Shown here piece by piece: positions 23,512 through 31,450 of a stretch of 60,450 nt of DNA. A program made the translations under genes and the position numbers. The notes below the pieces were generated by a model that worked only from the letters and a program-made list of their open reading frames with translations, had not been told where the DNA came from and did no database searches. The DNA lies in assembly GCA_964606765.1 (NCBI GenBank), contig CAZSIR010000003.1:1-60450 (forward strand), read 5' to 3'. Position 1 is the first letter of the stretch. Each line of letters begins with the position of its first letter. This DNA comes from Ga0077527 sp964606765. GTDB taxonomy: Bacteria; Pseudomonadota; Gammaproteobacteria; Burkholderiales; SG8-41.

Positions 23512-24252
23512 TCAGATCGTCAGGCCGCCGCTGACTTCGATGACGGCGCCGTTGATGTAGCTGGCCTCGTCGGATGCAAGAAAGGCAAAGGTATTGGCGA
23601 TCTCCTCCGGCTTGCCGAGCCGTCCCATCGGGACTTTTTCCTCCAGCGCGCTCAACACGCGGTCCGGCATCGATTTGAGGATGTCGGTGGCAATGAATCC
23701 CGGGCAGATTGCATTGGCGCGGATGCCCTTGCGGCCGAGCTCGCGCGCCCAGGTTTTCATCATGCCGATGACGCCGAATTTGCTGGCGGCATAATTGGTC
23801 TGGCCGAAGTTGCCGTACAGGCCGACGATCGATGAGGCGTTGAGGATCACGCCGGAGCCCTGCTTGAGCATCGTCTGCACCACGGCCTTGGTGCAGTTGA
23901 ATACCCCTTTCAGATTGATGTCGATGACCTTGTCGAACTGGTCTTCACCCATGTTTTTGAGCTGGGCGTCCATCACGATGCCGGCGTTGTTGACCAGGCA
24001 GTCCACACGGCCCCATTTGGCCAGCGTGGCTTCGACCATGGCATCCAGGGATTTCATGTCGCGCACATCGGCCACACAGCCGATCGCATCGCTGCCGTTT
24101 TCCTTGCACAGCTTGACGGTTTCCTCGATCCACTCCGGCGATAAATCGCAGACCACGACCTTGGCGCCTTCGCGTGCGAATTTGAGTGCGGTGGCTTGTC
24201 CGATACCCCTGCCGGCGCCGGTGATGATGGCTACCTTGTCTTTGAGTCGCAT
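23512..24252 (-). CDS. FabG-like short-chain dehydrogenase (3-oxoacyl reductase type)
   Basis: 246 residues. Classical SDR motifs are T11-G-A-G-R-G-I-G18 for NAD(P), NNAG at 88-91, the catalytic S140/S141, and Y154-x3-K158. It closely resembles 3-oxoacyl-ACP or acetoacetyl-CoA reductases (FabG/PhaB). It is not in a fatty-acid or PHB cluster, so the exact substrate is open. AAAGG seven bases before the ATG supports the start. The AT-rich motif e lies about 100 bp upstream. Confidence 0.9.
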   Translation of the reverse strand: MRLKDKVAIITGAGRGIGQATALKFAREGAKVVVCDLSPEWIEETVKLCKENGSDAIGCVADVRDMKSLDAMVEATLAKWGRVDCLVNNAGIVMDAQLKNMGEDQFDKVIDINLKGVFNCTKAVVQTMLKQGSGVILNASSIVGLYGNFGQTNYAASKFGVIGMMKTWARELGRKGIRANAICPGFIATDILKSMPDRVLSALEEKVPMGRLGKPEEIANTFAFLASDEASYINGAVIEVSGGLTI

Positions 24253-24350
24253 GTATTACCTTTTGATGATCCGCCGGCCATCGACGGTTGCGGCGCACAA
24301 TTTAGCCCATTCTGACGCGATGCACAACGATTGCGCACGAAAGCATTAAA

Positions 24351-24364
24351 TATATGATTTTAAA
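24351..24364 (+). repeat. dispersed AT-rich motif, copy e
   Basis: Core TATATGATTTTAAA in the 204-bp space between the FabG-like gene and the L,D-transpeptidase gene, upstream of the former. Confidence 0.5.
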
Positions 24365-24456
24365 GTAATTTTTTGCACTAAATAGCAGCGCGACTGGTAT
24401 CAGACAAGTGATTGACGCGCTAGGTGCACAACCGCGAAATGGCTACAAGCGTTTGT

Positions 24457-24936
24457 TTATGCAGAAATATCCACCGGGGTGCCGGTCGAAACCCGATCAA
24501 ACAACTCAAGAATGTCGCTGTTACGCATGCGGATGCAGCCAATGGAACCCGGCACCCCCATGGGCACTGAATCCGGGCTGCCATGGATATAGATATAGCG
24601 GCGCATGGTGTCGACCTCGCCCAGGCGGTTATGCCCGATTTCGCAGCCCGACAGCCAGAGGATGCGCGTCAGCATCCAGTCCCGTCCCGGGAAGGCCGCC
24701 CCCAGCGCCGGGGTATAGATCTCCCCGGTCGGACGGCGGCCGACAAACACGGTGTTTTCCGCCTGCCCTGCACCGATTTTGGCGCGGATGATGTGGCGAC
24801 CCAGCGGCGTGCAGAAACTGCCCCGCAGCTGCCCGGTACCCTTCAGCGCGCTGGAGATCGCGTAACTCTGCAGCAAGCCGCCCTGGTCATCGTACAGATC
24901 CAGAATCTGCGACTGGATGTTGATGTTGATTTTCAA
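24457..24936 (-). CDS. L,D-transpeptidase (YkuD) domain protein without signal peptide
   Basis: A 159-residue YkuD domain. The catalytic motif is H118-GSPDSVPMGVPG-S131-IG-C134-I-R136, the standard HxnSxGC(I/V)R arrangement with catalytic cysteine. These enzymes crosslink peptidoglycan or attach lipoproteins in the periplasm, yet this protein starts directly with the domain (MKININIQSQILDLYDD) and has no signal peptide or membrane anchor. The start is TTG at 24936 and overlaps the tadA stop (TTGA), so translation is coupled to tadA. If no hidden export signal exists it may act in the cytoplasm or use another route. Confidence 0.87.
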   Translation of the reverse strand: MKININIQSQILDLYDDQGGLLQSYAISSALKGTGQLRGSFCTPLGRHIIRAKIGAGQAENTVFVGRRPTGEIYTPALGAAFPGRDWMLTRILWLSGCEIGHNRLGEVDTMRRYIYIHGSPDSVPMGVPGSIGCIRMRNSDILELFDRVSTGTPVDISA

Positions 24937-25543
24937 TGTTTGCCGCGCCGCTGCGAAAAAAAAGCCTGTAACAAGGCCACCGCTTCATCCGCCAGCATAC
25001 CGCCATTGACCTCGGCGTGATGGTTCAGCTGTGCTTGCGCAAACAGATCGATGGCGCTGCCGCAGGCGCCGGTCTTGGCATCACGCGCNNNNNNNNNNNN
25101 NNNNNNNNNNNNNNNNNNNNNNNNNNNNNNNNNNNNNNNNNNNNNNNNNNNNNNNNNNNNNNNNNNNNNNNNNNNNNNNNNNNNNNNNCTTGCGCAAACA
25201 GATCGATGGCGCTGCCGCAGGCGCCGGTCTTGGCATCACGCGCACCGAAAAACACGCGCCGGATGCGTGCATGCATGATCGCGCCGGAGCACATCACGCA
25301 GGGCTCAAGCGTCACGTACAGATCGCAATCGGCAAGACGGTAATTGCCCAGCGTTTTTCCGGCATCGCGCAGGGCCATGATTTCGGCATGTGCAGTCGGG
25401 TCGCTGCCGGCGATGGGCTGGTTGTAGCCGCGGCCGACGATGACGCCGTCTTTCACCACCACCGCACCCACCGGCACTTCGCCGGCAGCGGCCGCCTGCG
25501 CCGCCAGCTTCAGTGCCTCCTGCATGTAAGCGATATCGCTCAT
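24933..25543 (-). CDS. tadA: tRNA-specific adenosine deaminase TadA (spans an artificial gap)
   Basis: Zinc-dependent deaminase that converts A34 to inosine in tRNA-Arg(ACG). The motifs H52-A-E54 and P81-C82-V-M-C85 supply the zinc ligands and proton-shuttling glutamate. A run of 100 Ns interrupts the gene, but the 55 bases on each side of it are identical. Collapsing gap and duplicate restores one frame that continues from DLFAQ into AQLNHHAEVNGGMLADEAV and ends FSQRRGKH, 151 residues in all. So the gene is intact in the organism. It is followed by the L,D-transpeptidase with overlapping stop/start and preceded by the YffB-like gene. Confidence 0.92.
25034..25088. repeat. 55-bp duplicated contig end, left copy
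   Basis: Identical to 25189-25243 on the other side of a 100-N gap within tadA. The coding frame is only consistent if one copy is removed, so this is a scaffolding artefact rather than a biological repeat. Confidence 0.95.
25089..25188. other. assembly gap of 100 N
   Basis: Nominal scaffold gap inside tadA. Its flanks overlap by 55 bp, so the true gap length is negative. Confidence 0.98.
25189..25243. repeat. 55-bp duplicated contig end, right copy
   Basis: Right-hand copy of the sequence at 25034-25088; see that entry. Confidence 0.95.
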
Positions 25544-25549
25544 GCGCAG

Positions 25550-25903
25550 TTACCTGGCGCGTAACGCGCTCTCATAGAGTTCAGGTTTGAAGCCGGCCAT
25601 TCGTTGACTGCCGAGGTCAAGCACCGGTCGTTTGATCATCGACGGTTGCGCCAGCATCAGCGCAACGGCTTTGCGCTCAGTGAGATTCTGTTTGTCAGCA
25701 TCGGGCAGCTTGCGGAAGGTGGTGCCGGCGCGGTTGAGCAGTGTTTCCCAGCCCAGCTCCTTGCACCAGCCCTGCAGGCGTTCAGCGGCGATGCCCGCGG
25801 ATTTGTAATCGTGAAAAGCGTATTCGATTTTCCGGCCATCGAGCCAGGCACGGGCTTTTTTGACGGTATCGCAGTTTTTGATGCCGTACATCGTGATAGT
25901 CAA
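25550..25903 (-). CDS. ArsC/Spx-family reductase (YffB-like)
   Basis: 117 residues of the ArsC-like thioredoxin fold. It begins MTITMYGIKNCDTVKKARAW; a single Cys in KNCDT, with no CxxC, is typical of the YffB/Spx group, and the C-terminal half has SMIKRPVLD, the conserved arginine segment. Related YffB proteins are thought to be glutathione-dependent thiol reductases, not true arsenate reductases. The TTG at 25903 has GAGGA seven bases upstream, so it is preferred over the ATG four codons in. It ends 7 bases before tadA begins and is probably co-transcribed with it. Confidence 0.85.
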   Translation of the reverse strand: MTITMYGIKNCDTVKKARAWLDGRKIEYAFHDYKSAGIAAERLQGWCKELGWETLLNRAGTTFRKLPDADKQNLTERKAVALMLAQPSMIKRPVLDLGSQRMAGFKPELYESALRAR

Positions 25904-25953
25904 ATCAGGGTCCTCATGCTGACTGCGAGTCGTTCAAGAGCGTTGCCGCGTTC

Positions 25954-25998
25954 CTCCGGGGTCGCATCCCCGCTGCGCGGGGCCCTGCTCCGCCCTGC
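25954..25998. repeat. 45-bp GC-rich direct repeat, copy 1
   Basis: Nearly identical to 26061-26106, differing by one C. It contains a CCCCGC-TGC-GCGGGG stem-loop (25968-25982). Together the copies occupy the 209-bp space between guaA and the YffB-like gene. Confidence 0.85.
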
Positions 25999-26060
25999 TC
26001 ACGCTCGCTCCGCACGGCTAGTGGCAAGTATCCAATTGTTGTGTGTCGCGAGCAACGTTT

Positions 26061-26106
26061 CTCCGGGGTCGCATCCCCGCTGCGCGGGGCCCCTGCTCCG
26101 CCCTGC
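26061..26106. repeat. 46-bp GC-rich direct repeat, copy 2, flanked by inverted arms
   Basis: Second copy, with the same stem-loop at 26075-26089. It is enclosed by perfect 8-bp inverted arms AACGTTTC (26054-26061) and GAAACGTT (26107-26114), the latter running into the guaA stop codon. It may serve as the guaA transcript end or stabiliser, or be a small REP-like element. Confidence 0.85.
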
Positions 26107-26112
26107 GAAACG

Positions 26113-27678
26113 TTATTCCCACTCAATGGTAGCAGGCGGTTTACCAGAAATGTCGTACACCACACGATTGATGCCACGTACTTCGTTGATGATGCGGTTC
26201 GACACCTTGGCGAGCAGGCTGTACGGCAACTCCGCCCAGTGTGCAGTCATGAAGTCCGTGGTCTGCACCGCACGCAAGGCAACCACATACTCATAAGTCC
26301 GACCGTCGCCCATCACACCCACTGACTTCACCGGCAGGAACACGGCAAAAGCCTGCGCGGTTTTGTCATACCAGTCGGCGGCACGCAGTTCTTCGATAAA
26401 AATCGCGTCAGCTTCACGCAGCAGGTCGGCGTACTGCGCCTTGACCTCGCCGAGAATGCGCACACCCAGGCCGGGGCCCGGAAAGGGATGGCGGAACACC
26501 ATGTCGCGTGGCAGGCCGAGGGCCAGACCGAGATCGCGCACTTCGTCCTTGAACAGTTCGCGCAGCGGCTCCAGCAGCTTCAGGTGCAGCGTGTCCGGCA
26601 GACCGCCGACATTGTGGTGCGACTTGATGGTGTGGGCTTTTTTGGTCTTGGCGCCGGCGGATTCGATGACATCCGGATAGATCGTGCCCTGCGCCAGCCA
26701 TTTGGCCTTGGGCAGTTTTGCCGATTCGGCCTGGAACACTTCGATGAATTCGCGGCCGATGATTTTGCGTTTTTGCTCGGGGTCGGTGACGCCGGCGAGA
26801 TGGCCCATGAACTGGTCGCGGGCATTGACGTGGATCACACGGACACCGAGGTTTTGCGCGAACGTCGCCATCACCTGCTCGGCTTCGTTCAGGCGCAGCA
26901 GGCCGTTGTCGACAAATACGCAGGTCAGTTGCCTGCCGATCGCTTTATGAATCAGCGCCGCGGCCACCGAGGAGTCGACGCCACCCGACAGCCCGAGGAT
27001 GACTTCCTCATTGCCGACATCGCGACGGATGCGCGCAACGGCTTCCTCGACATAATTCGGCATGCTCCAGTCGCCTTTGAGGCCACAGATACCCAGCACA
27101 AAGCGTTCGATCAGAGCCCTGCCCTGCGGCGTGTGCGTGACTTCGGGATGGAACTGCACGGCATAGAACTTGCGCGCCTCGTCGGCCATGCCGGCGATCG
27201 GACAGGTCGCGTTGTTGGCCATCAGCTTGAAGCCCGGCGGCATGTCGATGACCTTGTCGCCGTGGCTCATCCATACATCGAGCATGCCGTGGCCATCGGC
27301 GGTAGTACGATCCTGGATATCCTTCAGCAAAGCGGTATGGCCGCGCGCGCGCACTTCGGCATAACCGAATTCGCGCACCTTGCCCATCTCGACCTTGCCG
27401 CCGAGCTGTTCCGCCATGGTCTGCATGCCGTAACAGATGCCCAGCACCGGCACGCCCAGTTCGTACACCAGCTTCGGCGCACGTGGCGTGCTGTCTTCCC
27501 ACACAGAAGCCGGGCCGCCGGACAGGATCACGCCGTCGGGTTTGAACGTCCGGATGAAATCTTCCGTGACGTCGTGCGGATGGAGTTCGCAGTAGACGTG
27601 GAGTTCGCGTACACGGCGCGCAATCAGCTGGGTGTATTGCGAGCCGAAATCGAGAATCAGGATTTTTTCGTGGTGCAC
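26113..27678 (-). CDS. guaA: GMP synthase (glutamine-hydrolysing)
   Basis: 521 residues. The N-terminal class I glutaminase has C82 in GICYGMQ and the downstream His in QFHPEVTHT. The central ATP-pyrophosphatase has the SGGVDSS loop near residue 230, followed by the C-terminal dimerisation domain ending PPATIEWE. It converts XMP, ATP and glutamine to GMP. It lies directly after guaB with a 72-bp spacer containing a hairpin, the usual guaBA order for de novo guanine nucleotide synthesis. Confidence 0.98.
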   Translation of the reverse strand: MHHEKILILDFGSQYTQLIARRVRELHVYCELHPHDVTEDFIRTFKPDGVILSGGPASVWEDSTPRAPKLVYELGVPVLGICYGMQTMAEQLGGKVEMGKVREFGYAEVRARGHTALLKDIQDRTTADGHGMLDVWMSHGDKVIDMPPGFKLMANNATCPIAGMADEARKFYAVQFHPEVTHTPQGRALIERFVLGICGLKGDWSMPNYVEEAVARIRRDVGNEEVILGLSGGVDSSVAAALIHKAIGRQLTCVFVDNGLLRLNEAEQVMATFAQNLGVRVIHVNARDQFMGHLAGVTDPEQKRKIIGREFIEVFQAESAKLPKAKWLAQGTIYPDVIESAGAKTKKAHTIKSHHNVGGLPDTLHLKLLEPLRELFKDEVRDLGLALGLPRDMVFRHPFPGPGLGVRILGEVKAQYADLLREADAIFIEELRAADWYDKTAQAFAVFLPVKSVGVMGDGRTYEYVVALRAVQTTDFMTAHWAELPYSLLAKVSNRIINEVRGINRVVYDISGKPPATIEWE

Positions 27679-27707
27679 GGACTGGACCGTTACGTCTGGT
27701 TTTCAGG

Positions 27708-27730
27708 CGCCGGCGCACGAGGCGCCGGCG
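27708..27730. other. intercistronic GC hairpin between guaB and guaA
   Basis: A perfect 9-bp stem, CGCCGGCGC (27708-27716) with GCGCCGGCG (27722-27730), loop ACGAG. No T-run follows on the transcribed strand, so it looks like a processing or stability element rather than a terminator. Confidence 0.55.
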
Positions 27731-27750
27731 GAGCGATCATTCAACGCGAA

Positions 27751-29217
27751 TCATTCGACACGATAATTCGGTGCTTCCTTGACGATCTGCACGTCATGCA
27801 CATGGGATTCGCGGATGCCGGCGGAGGTGATTTCAACAAACTCGGCTTCACGGCGGATCGCATCGACGCTGCCGCAACCCATATAACCCATGCTTGCGCG
27901 CAGGCCGCCCATCAGCTGATGGATCAGCGGCGCGACCCCGCCTTTGTACGGGACGCGACCCTCGACGCCCTCGGGCACCAGTTTTTCGGTGTCGAGCTCA
28001 TCGAGTTCCTGGAAATAGCGGTCAGCGGAGCCCTGTTGCATCGCGCCCAGCGAACCCATGCCGCGGTACGACTTGTAGGAACGGCCCTGGAACAGTTCGA
28101 TTTCGCCGGGCGATTCTTCGGTGCCGGCAAACAGGCTGCCGACCATCACCGAATAGGCGCCAGCGGCGATGGCTTTGGCGATATCGCCGGAATAACGGAT
28201 GCCACCATCGGCAATCAGCGGTACATCGGTTTTTGCCAGTGCCTTGGCAACATTGTCCACGGCAGTGATTTGCGGCACACCGATGCCGGCAACGATGCGC
28301 GTGGTGCAGATCGAGCCGGGGCCGATGCCGACCTTGACGCCATCGGCGCCATGGTCGACCAGCGCTTTTGCCGCGGAGGCCGTGGCGATGTTGCCGCCGA
28401 TGACCTGCAGCTTCGGATAAGTGCGTTTCAGCCAGCGCACGCGTTTCAGCACGCCCTCGGAGTGGCCGTGCGCGGTATCGACAATGATGACATCAACGCC
28501 GGCTTCGACCAGCGCTTCCGCACGTTCTTCCGTGCCCTCGCCGACGCCGACAGCAGCGCCCACCCGCAGGCGGCCCAGCCTGTCCTTGCAGGCATTCGGA
28601 TGTTCGGAGGATTTAAGAATGTCCTTGACGGTGATCAGGCCGCGCAGTTCAAAATTCTTGTTGACCACCAGCACCCGCTCCAGCCGGTGTTTGTGCATCA
28701 GGGCCCTGGCCTCTTCACGACCGGAGCCTTCACGAACGGTCACCAGCCGGTCACGCGGCGTCATGATGTTCCTGACGGGCTGGTTCAGTTTGCTTTCGAA
28801 GCGGAGGTCGCGGTTGGTGACGATGCCCACCACCTTGCCGTCGGCGCCGACCACCGGCAATCCGGAGATGCGGTGCTGCCGGGTCAGTGCCAGCACATCC
28901 TTCACCGTCATGTCCTGGGTGATGGTGATCGGATCCTTGACGATGCCGCTTTCGAAGCGCTTGACCTTGGTGACCTCGATGGCCTGCGCTTTCGGCGTCA
29001 TGTTCTTGTGCACGATGCCGATGCCGCCTTCCTGGGCGATGGCTATCGCCAGCCGGGATTCGGTCACGGTATCCATCGCCGCCGACAACAGAGGGATATT
29101 GAGGGAGATGCCGCGGGTAAGCTTGGTTTTGAGGCTGACTTCGCGCGGCAGGATGGAGGAATGTGCCGGAATCAACAGCACATCGTCGAAAGTCAGGGCT
29201 TTCTGCACCACACGCAT
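27751..29217 (-). CDS. guaB: inosine-5'-monophosphate dehydrogenase
   Basis: 488 residues, the E. coli length, from the ATG at 29217; GAAGGA lies upstream and a TTG 18 bases earlier is less likely. The TIM barrel is interrupted by two CBS domains at about residues 93-205. The catalytic loop GPGSIC304TTRIVAG forms the thioimidate intermediate. It oxidises IMP to XMP with NAD, the first step to GMP, and is followed by guaA. A sigma-70-like promoter lies just upstream. Confidence 0.98.
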   Translation of the reverse strand: MRVVQKALTFDDVLLIPAHSSILPREVSLKTKLTRGISLNIPLLSAAMDTVTESRLAIAIAQEGGIGIVHKNMTPKAQAIEVTKVKRFESGIVKDPITITQDMTVKDVLALTRQHRISGLPVVGADGKVVGIVTNRDLRFESKLNQPVRNIMTPRDRLVTVREGSGREEARALMHKHRLERVLVVNKNFELRGLITVKDILKSSEHPNACKDRLGRLRVGAAVGVGEGTEERAEALVEAGVDVIIVDTAHGHSEGVLKRVRWLKRTYPKLQVIGGNIATASAAKALVDHGADGVKVGIGPGSICTTRIVAGIGVPQITAVDNVAKALAKTDVPLIADGGIRYSGDIAKAIAAGAYSVMVGSLFAGTEESPGEIELFQGRSYKSYRGMGSLGAMQQGSADRYFQELDELDTEKLVPEGVEGRVPYKGGVAPLIHQLMGGLRASMGYMGCGSVDAIRREAEFVEITSAGIRESHVHDVQIVKEAPNYRVE

Positions 29218-29242
29218 GGGATGCGTCCTTCGCAAAGCGCGA

Positions 29243-29271
29243 ATTATAGGCGTTGAGGCGTAAACGGTAAA
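29243..29271 (-). promoter_or_regulatory. probable sigma-70 promoter of guaBA
   Basis: Minus strand: -35 TTTACC (29266-29271), 17-bp spacer, -10 TATAAT (29243-29248). Predicted start of transcription is about 15-20 bases before the guaB ATG. Confidence 0.6.
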
Positions 29272-29376
29272 CTGACTGCGGCGTTATTCCATTGACGCCG
29301 GCGTTCAAACTGGCTATTTTCTGGGCAGCCTTGCGCGTGACCGCACAACCGCGCCCAAACCGAGCAGGTGCAGACC

Positions 29377-29823
29377 ATGAAAACTTATCTCGCAGTCATT
29401 GCCGTTGCCGCCCTTCCGTTTGCGGCGCAAGCCCAGATCATGAAATGCGTGGGTGCCGGCGGCCGGGTGGAATTTGCCGCGTCCTGCCCCCCGGGCACCA
29501 AGGCCGAATCCACCGGCATCCGCAATGCCCCGTCAGCAGCCCCCGCAACCCCGCAAAAATCGCTTGCTGAGCGCGACGCTGATTTCCGCAAGCGCCAGAT
29601 GGATCAACAGGAATCTGAAAAAAAAGCCGATGAAAAAACCCAGCAGGCCGCGGACCAAAAGCAGAACTGCGCATCCGCCCGCTCCTATCTGAGCAGCCTG
29701 CAATCGGGCAACCGGATCGGCAAAATTGACCCTGCAACCGGTGAGCGCGTTTTCCTGGAAGACAATGAGCGCGCCTCGGAAATGGCCAGGGCTCAGCGTG
29801 GTGTGGAGAGCAGTTGCAAATAA
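29377..29823 (+). CDS. DUF4124-type secreted protein
   Basis: 148 residues from the ATG at 29377. A signal peptide (MKTYLAVIAVAALPFAAQA-Q) is followed by a DUF4124-like start, IMKCVGAGGRVEFAASCPPG, with two cysteines, then a long charged helical region (RKRQMDQQESEKKADEK) and two more cysteines (NCASAR, ESSC at the C-terminus). The KC...GRVEF...CP pattern is typical of this periplasmic family, whose function is unknown. It is divergent from guaB and convergent with rnfH. Confidence 0.78.
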   Translation: MKTYLAVIAVAALPFAAQAQIMKCVGAGGRVEFAASCPPGTKAESTGIRNAPSAAPATPQKSLAERDADFRKRQMDQQESEKKADEKTQQAADQKQNCASARSYLSSLQSGNRIGKIDPATGERVFLEDNERASEMARAQRGVESSCK

Positions 29824-29841
29824 GCGGCCGCAAATAATCCT

Positions 29842-30108
29842 TCAGCGGCTTTTGCTGCGCAAACGTCGGGCGTGTTTGGGTTCCGCCCTCAACGGCCGGT
29901 AAATTTCCACCCGGTCGCCCGGCTCAAGCACCGCGTCCGCAGACACGGTTTTTCCGTATATCCCGATGACTGTTTCTGCCGCGGTTCCCGGAAACTCCTC
30001 AAGCAAACCAGATTCCCGCAACGCGGCGCCTGCGGTCGCACCTGCCGGCAACTCCAGTTCGCGGACCACCTGCCGGTCCGGCAAGGCATACACGACTGAA
30101 ACCTTCAT
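29842..30108 (-). CDS. rnfH: RnfH family ubiquitin-like protein
   Basis: 88 residues of the RnfH (YfjF) beta-grasp fold: MKVSVVYALPDRQ, then LPAGATAGAALRESGLL and GDRVEIYRPL, followed by a basic tail (KHARRLRSKSR). It overlaps ratA by four bases (ATGA), the conserved ratA-rnfH arrangement of proteobacteria. The molecular role of RnfH is not established; the name comes from linkage to rnf genes elsewhere, absent here. Confidence 0.9.
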   Translation of the reverse strand: MKVSVVYALPDRQVVRELELPAGATAGAALRESGLLEEFPGTAAETVIGIYGKTVSADAVLEPGDRVEIYRPLRAEPKHARRLRSKSR

Positions 30109-30545
30109 TCTGCACCGGCACGGCAGATCTGCTCTGCACGCTTGAGAAAAGCATCCACCATGGTGCCCGCGATATAGGCGAACACGGGGCCCACCAGTTT
30201 TTCGAGCAAAAAGCCGGAAAACTCGTAGTTAAGCTCAAAATTGATCCTGCAGGCCTGTTCACCCAGCGGCATAAAGCGCCATTCGCCGTCCAGCGATTTG
30301 AACGGGCCTTCGACAAGGCGCATGGTCATCCGCTCCGGGAAATGCTTTTGATTTTCCGTTGAAAAGCTCTGCCGGATGCCGCGAAAACTGATGTTGATCG
30401 TTGCACAGGTCATGGAGGCATCACGGCGTGTCACCGAAGTACCGCTGCACCACGGAAGAAATTCCGGATAACGCTCGACGTCGTCAACGAGGCCGAACAT
30501 CTGCGCCGCGCTGTAATGAACCAGGGCTGAACGGGATACCTTCAT
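30105..30545 (-). CDS. ratA: RatA/COQ10-like START-domain protein
   Basis: A 146-residue polyketide-cyclase/START-like domain: ALVHYSAAQMFGLVDDVERYPEFLPWC at the N-terminus and EWRFMPLGEQACRINFELNYEF in the middle. Family members bind ubiquinone-like lipids (COQ10). E. coli RatA was described as inhibiting 70S ribosome association, a claim not settled. It is co-translated with rnfH. It is divergent from smpB, the usual neighbour in many genomes (smpB-ratA). Confidence 0.9.
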   Translation of the reverse strand: MKVSRSALVHYSAAQMFGLVDDVERYPEFLPWCSGTSVTRRDASMTCATINISFRGIRQSFSTENQKHFPERMTMRLVEGPFKSLDGEWRFMPLGEQACRINFELNYEFSGFLLEKLVGPVFAYIAGTMVDAFLKRAEQICRAGAE

Positions 30546-30609
30546 GCAGGAATCAGCAGCACGATGCCCGGCCCGGTTAAAATACGGCTATTCATGACCA
30601 GATTGCGCA

Positions 30610-31056
30610 ATGAGTATTGTTGAAAACAAAAAAGCGTTCCATGACTATTTTATCGAACAGCGTTACGAGGCGGGAATCGCCTTGGAAGGCTGGGAGGTAA
30701 AAGCCATACGCGCCGGCCGCGCGCAGCTGAAAGAGTCTTATGTGATTGTCGGCAGTTCCGAACTGTTTCTGCTCGGCTGCCACATCAGTCCCCTGCCTAC
30801 AGCCTCCACCCATGTGCTGCCGGATCCGACCCGCACCCGCAAACTGCTGCTGCATGCGGAGGAAATCAATCGCCTGATCGGCAGCGTGGAACGCGCCGGA
30901 TATACGCTGGTCCCGCTGAACCTGCATTACTCAAAAGGCAGGATCAAACTAGAAATCGGCCTGGCAAAAGGTAAAAAACAGCATGACAAACGCGCCACCG
31001 AAAAAGACCGGGAATGGCAGCGCGAGCAGCAACGACTCATACGCGCCAAAACCTAG
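30610..31056 (+). CDS. smpB: SsrA-binding protein SmpB
   Basis: A 148-residue OB-fold protein. Conserved N-terminal NKKAFHDYFIEQRYEAGI and the central GWEVKAIRAGRAQLKESYV are present, then the C-terminal basic tail (GKKQHDKRATEKDREWQREQQ) that enters the decoding site. It delivers tmRNA to ribosomes stalled on broken mRNA. It is divergent from ratA with a 64-bp shared promoter region (TAAAAT near 30575 as a possible -10). tmRNA itself is not in this window. Confidence 0.97.
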   Translation: MSIVENKKAFHDYFIEQRYEAGIALEGWEVKAIRAGRAQLKESYVIVGSSELFLLGCHISPLPTASTHVLPDPTRTRKLLLHAEEINRLIGSVERAGYTLVPLNLHYSKGRIKLEIGLAKGKKQHDKRATEKDREWQREQQRLIRAKT

Positions 31057-31081
31057 CCTTTTTCCCATGCCAGAAGCGCAA

Positions 31082-31111
31082 TTGACGCTGGCGTGAGGGG
31101 CGGAGTATATT
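31082..31111 (+). promoter_or_regulatory. probable promoter of the tRNA-Arg/tRNA-His unit
   Basis: -35 TTGACG (31082-31087), 18-bp spacer, -10 TATATT (31106-31111), then a GC-rich discriminator (ACGCGCC) of the kind seen in stringently controlled stable RNA promoters. The first tRNA begins about 45 bases downstream. Confidence 0.7.
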
Positions 31112-31156
31112 ACGCGCCTTCGGTTCCGGCGGAATCCCGGCTTCCCTGCTCGTATA

Positions 31157-31233
31157 GTGCCCGTAGCTCAACCGGATAGAGCACCGGCCTTCTAAGCCGG
31201 GGGTTGTGGGTTCGAGTCCCGCCGGGCGCGCCA
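31157..31233 (+). tRNA. tRNA-Arg (anticodon TCT)
   Basis: A 77-nt cloverleaf with encoded CCA. The acceptor GTGCCCG pairs with CGGGCGC (one G-T wobble), and the D arm is GCTC...GAGC. The anticodon stem CCGGC/GCCGG encloses loop CTTCTAA with anticodon TCT, and the T loop is TTCGAGT. It reads AGA/AGG codons, which are rare in GC-rich genomes. It shares a transcription unit with tRNA-His. Confidence 0.97.
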
Positions 31234-31263
31234 CAAGATTAGTTCGCCTGGTTTGCTTCGGTG

Positions 31264-31339
31264 GTGGCTGTAGCTCAGCTGGTAGAGTCCTGGATTGTGA
31301 TTCCAGTCGTCGTGGGTTCGAGTCCCATCAGCCACCCCA
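31264..31339 (+). tRNA. tRNA-His (anticodon GTG)
   Basis: A cloverleaf with encoded CCA. Acceptor GTGGCTG pairs with CAGCCAC, and a G at 31263 can pair with C73, supplying the extra 5' G-1 that marks histidine tRNAs. The anticodon loop ATTGTGA contains GTG, and the T loop is TTCGAGT. It lies 30 bp after tRNA-Arg. Confidence 0.97.
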
Positions 31340-31391
31340 TCTTCCTGTTTTTTGATGAAATATCCCGCACGCAGCGCCGCCCCGGGTTTGC

Positions 31392-31420
31392 TTGCGACGG
31401 GTATCGAATTCTGATATTAA
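31392..31420 (+). promoter_or_regulatory. probable dksA promoter
   Basis: -35 TTGCGA (31392-31397), 17-bp spacer, -10 TATTAA (31415-31420), ahead of the dksA start at 31451. Confidence 0.5.
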
Positions 31421-31450
31421 AGCTCTTTTTTTAAGCGCATAATCGTCCTC

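Noticed and set aside
25034..25243. A 55-bp direct repeat as a biological duplication or slipped-strand site in tadA
   Set aside because: It flanks a 100-N gap exactly, and removing one copy restores the protein, so it is a scaffolding artefact.
26488..29256. Very long open frame (922 codons) on the + strand opposite guaA and guaB
   Set aside because: It is antisense to two certain genes, rich in His/Arg/Asp/Gly as expected from complementary GC-rich codons, and has no protein family features.
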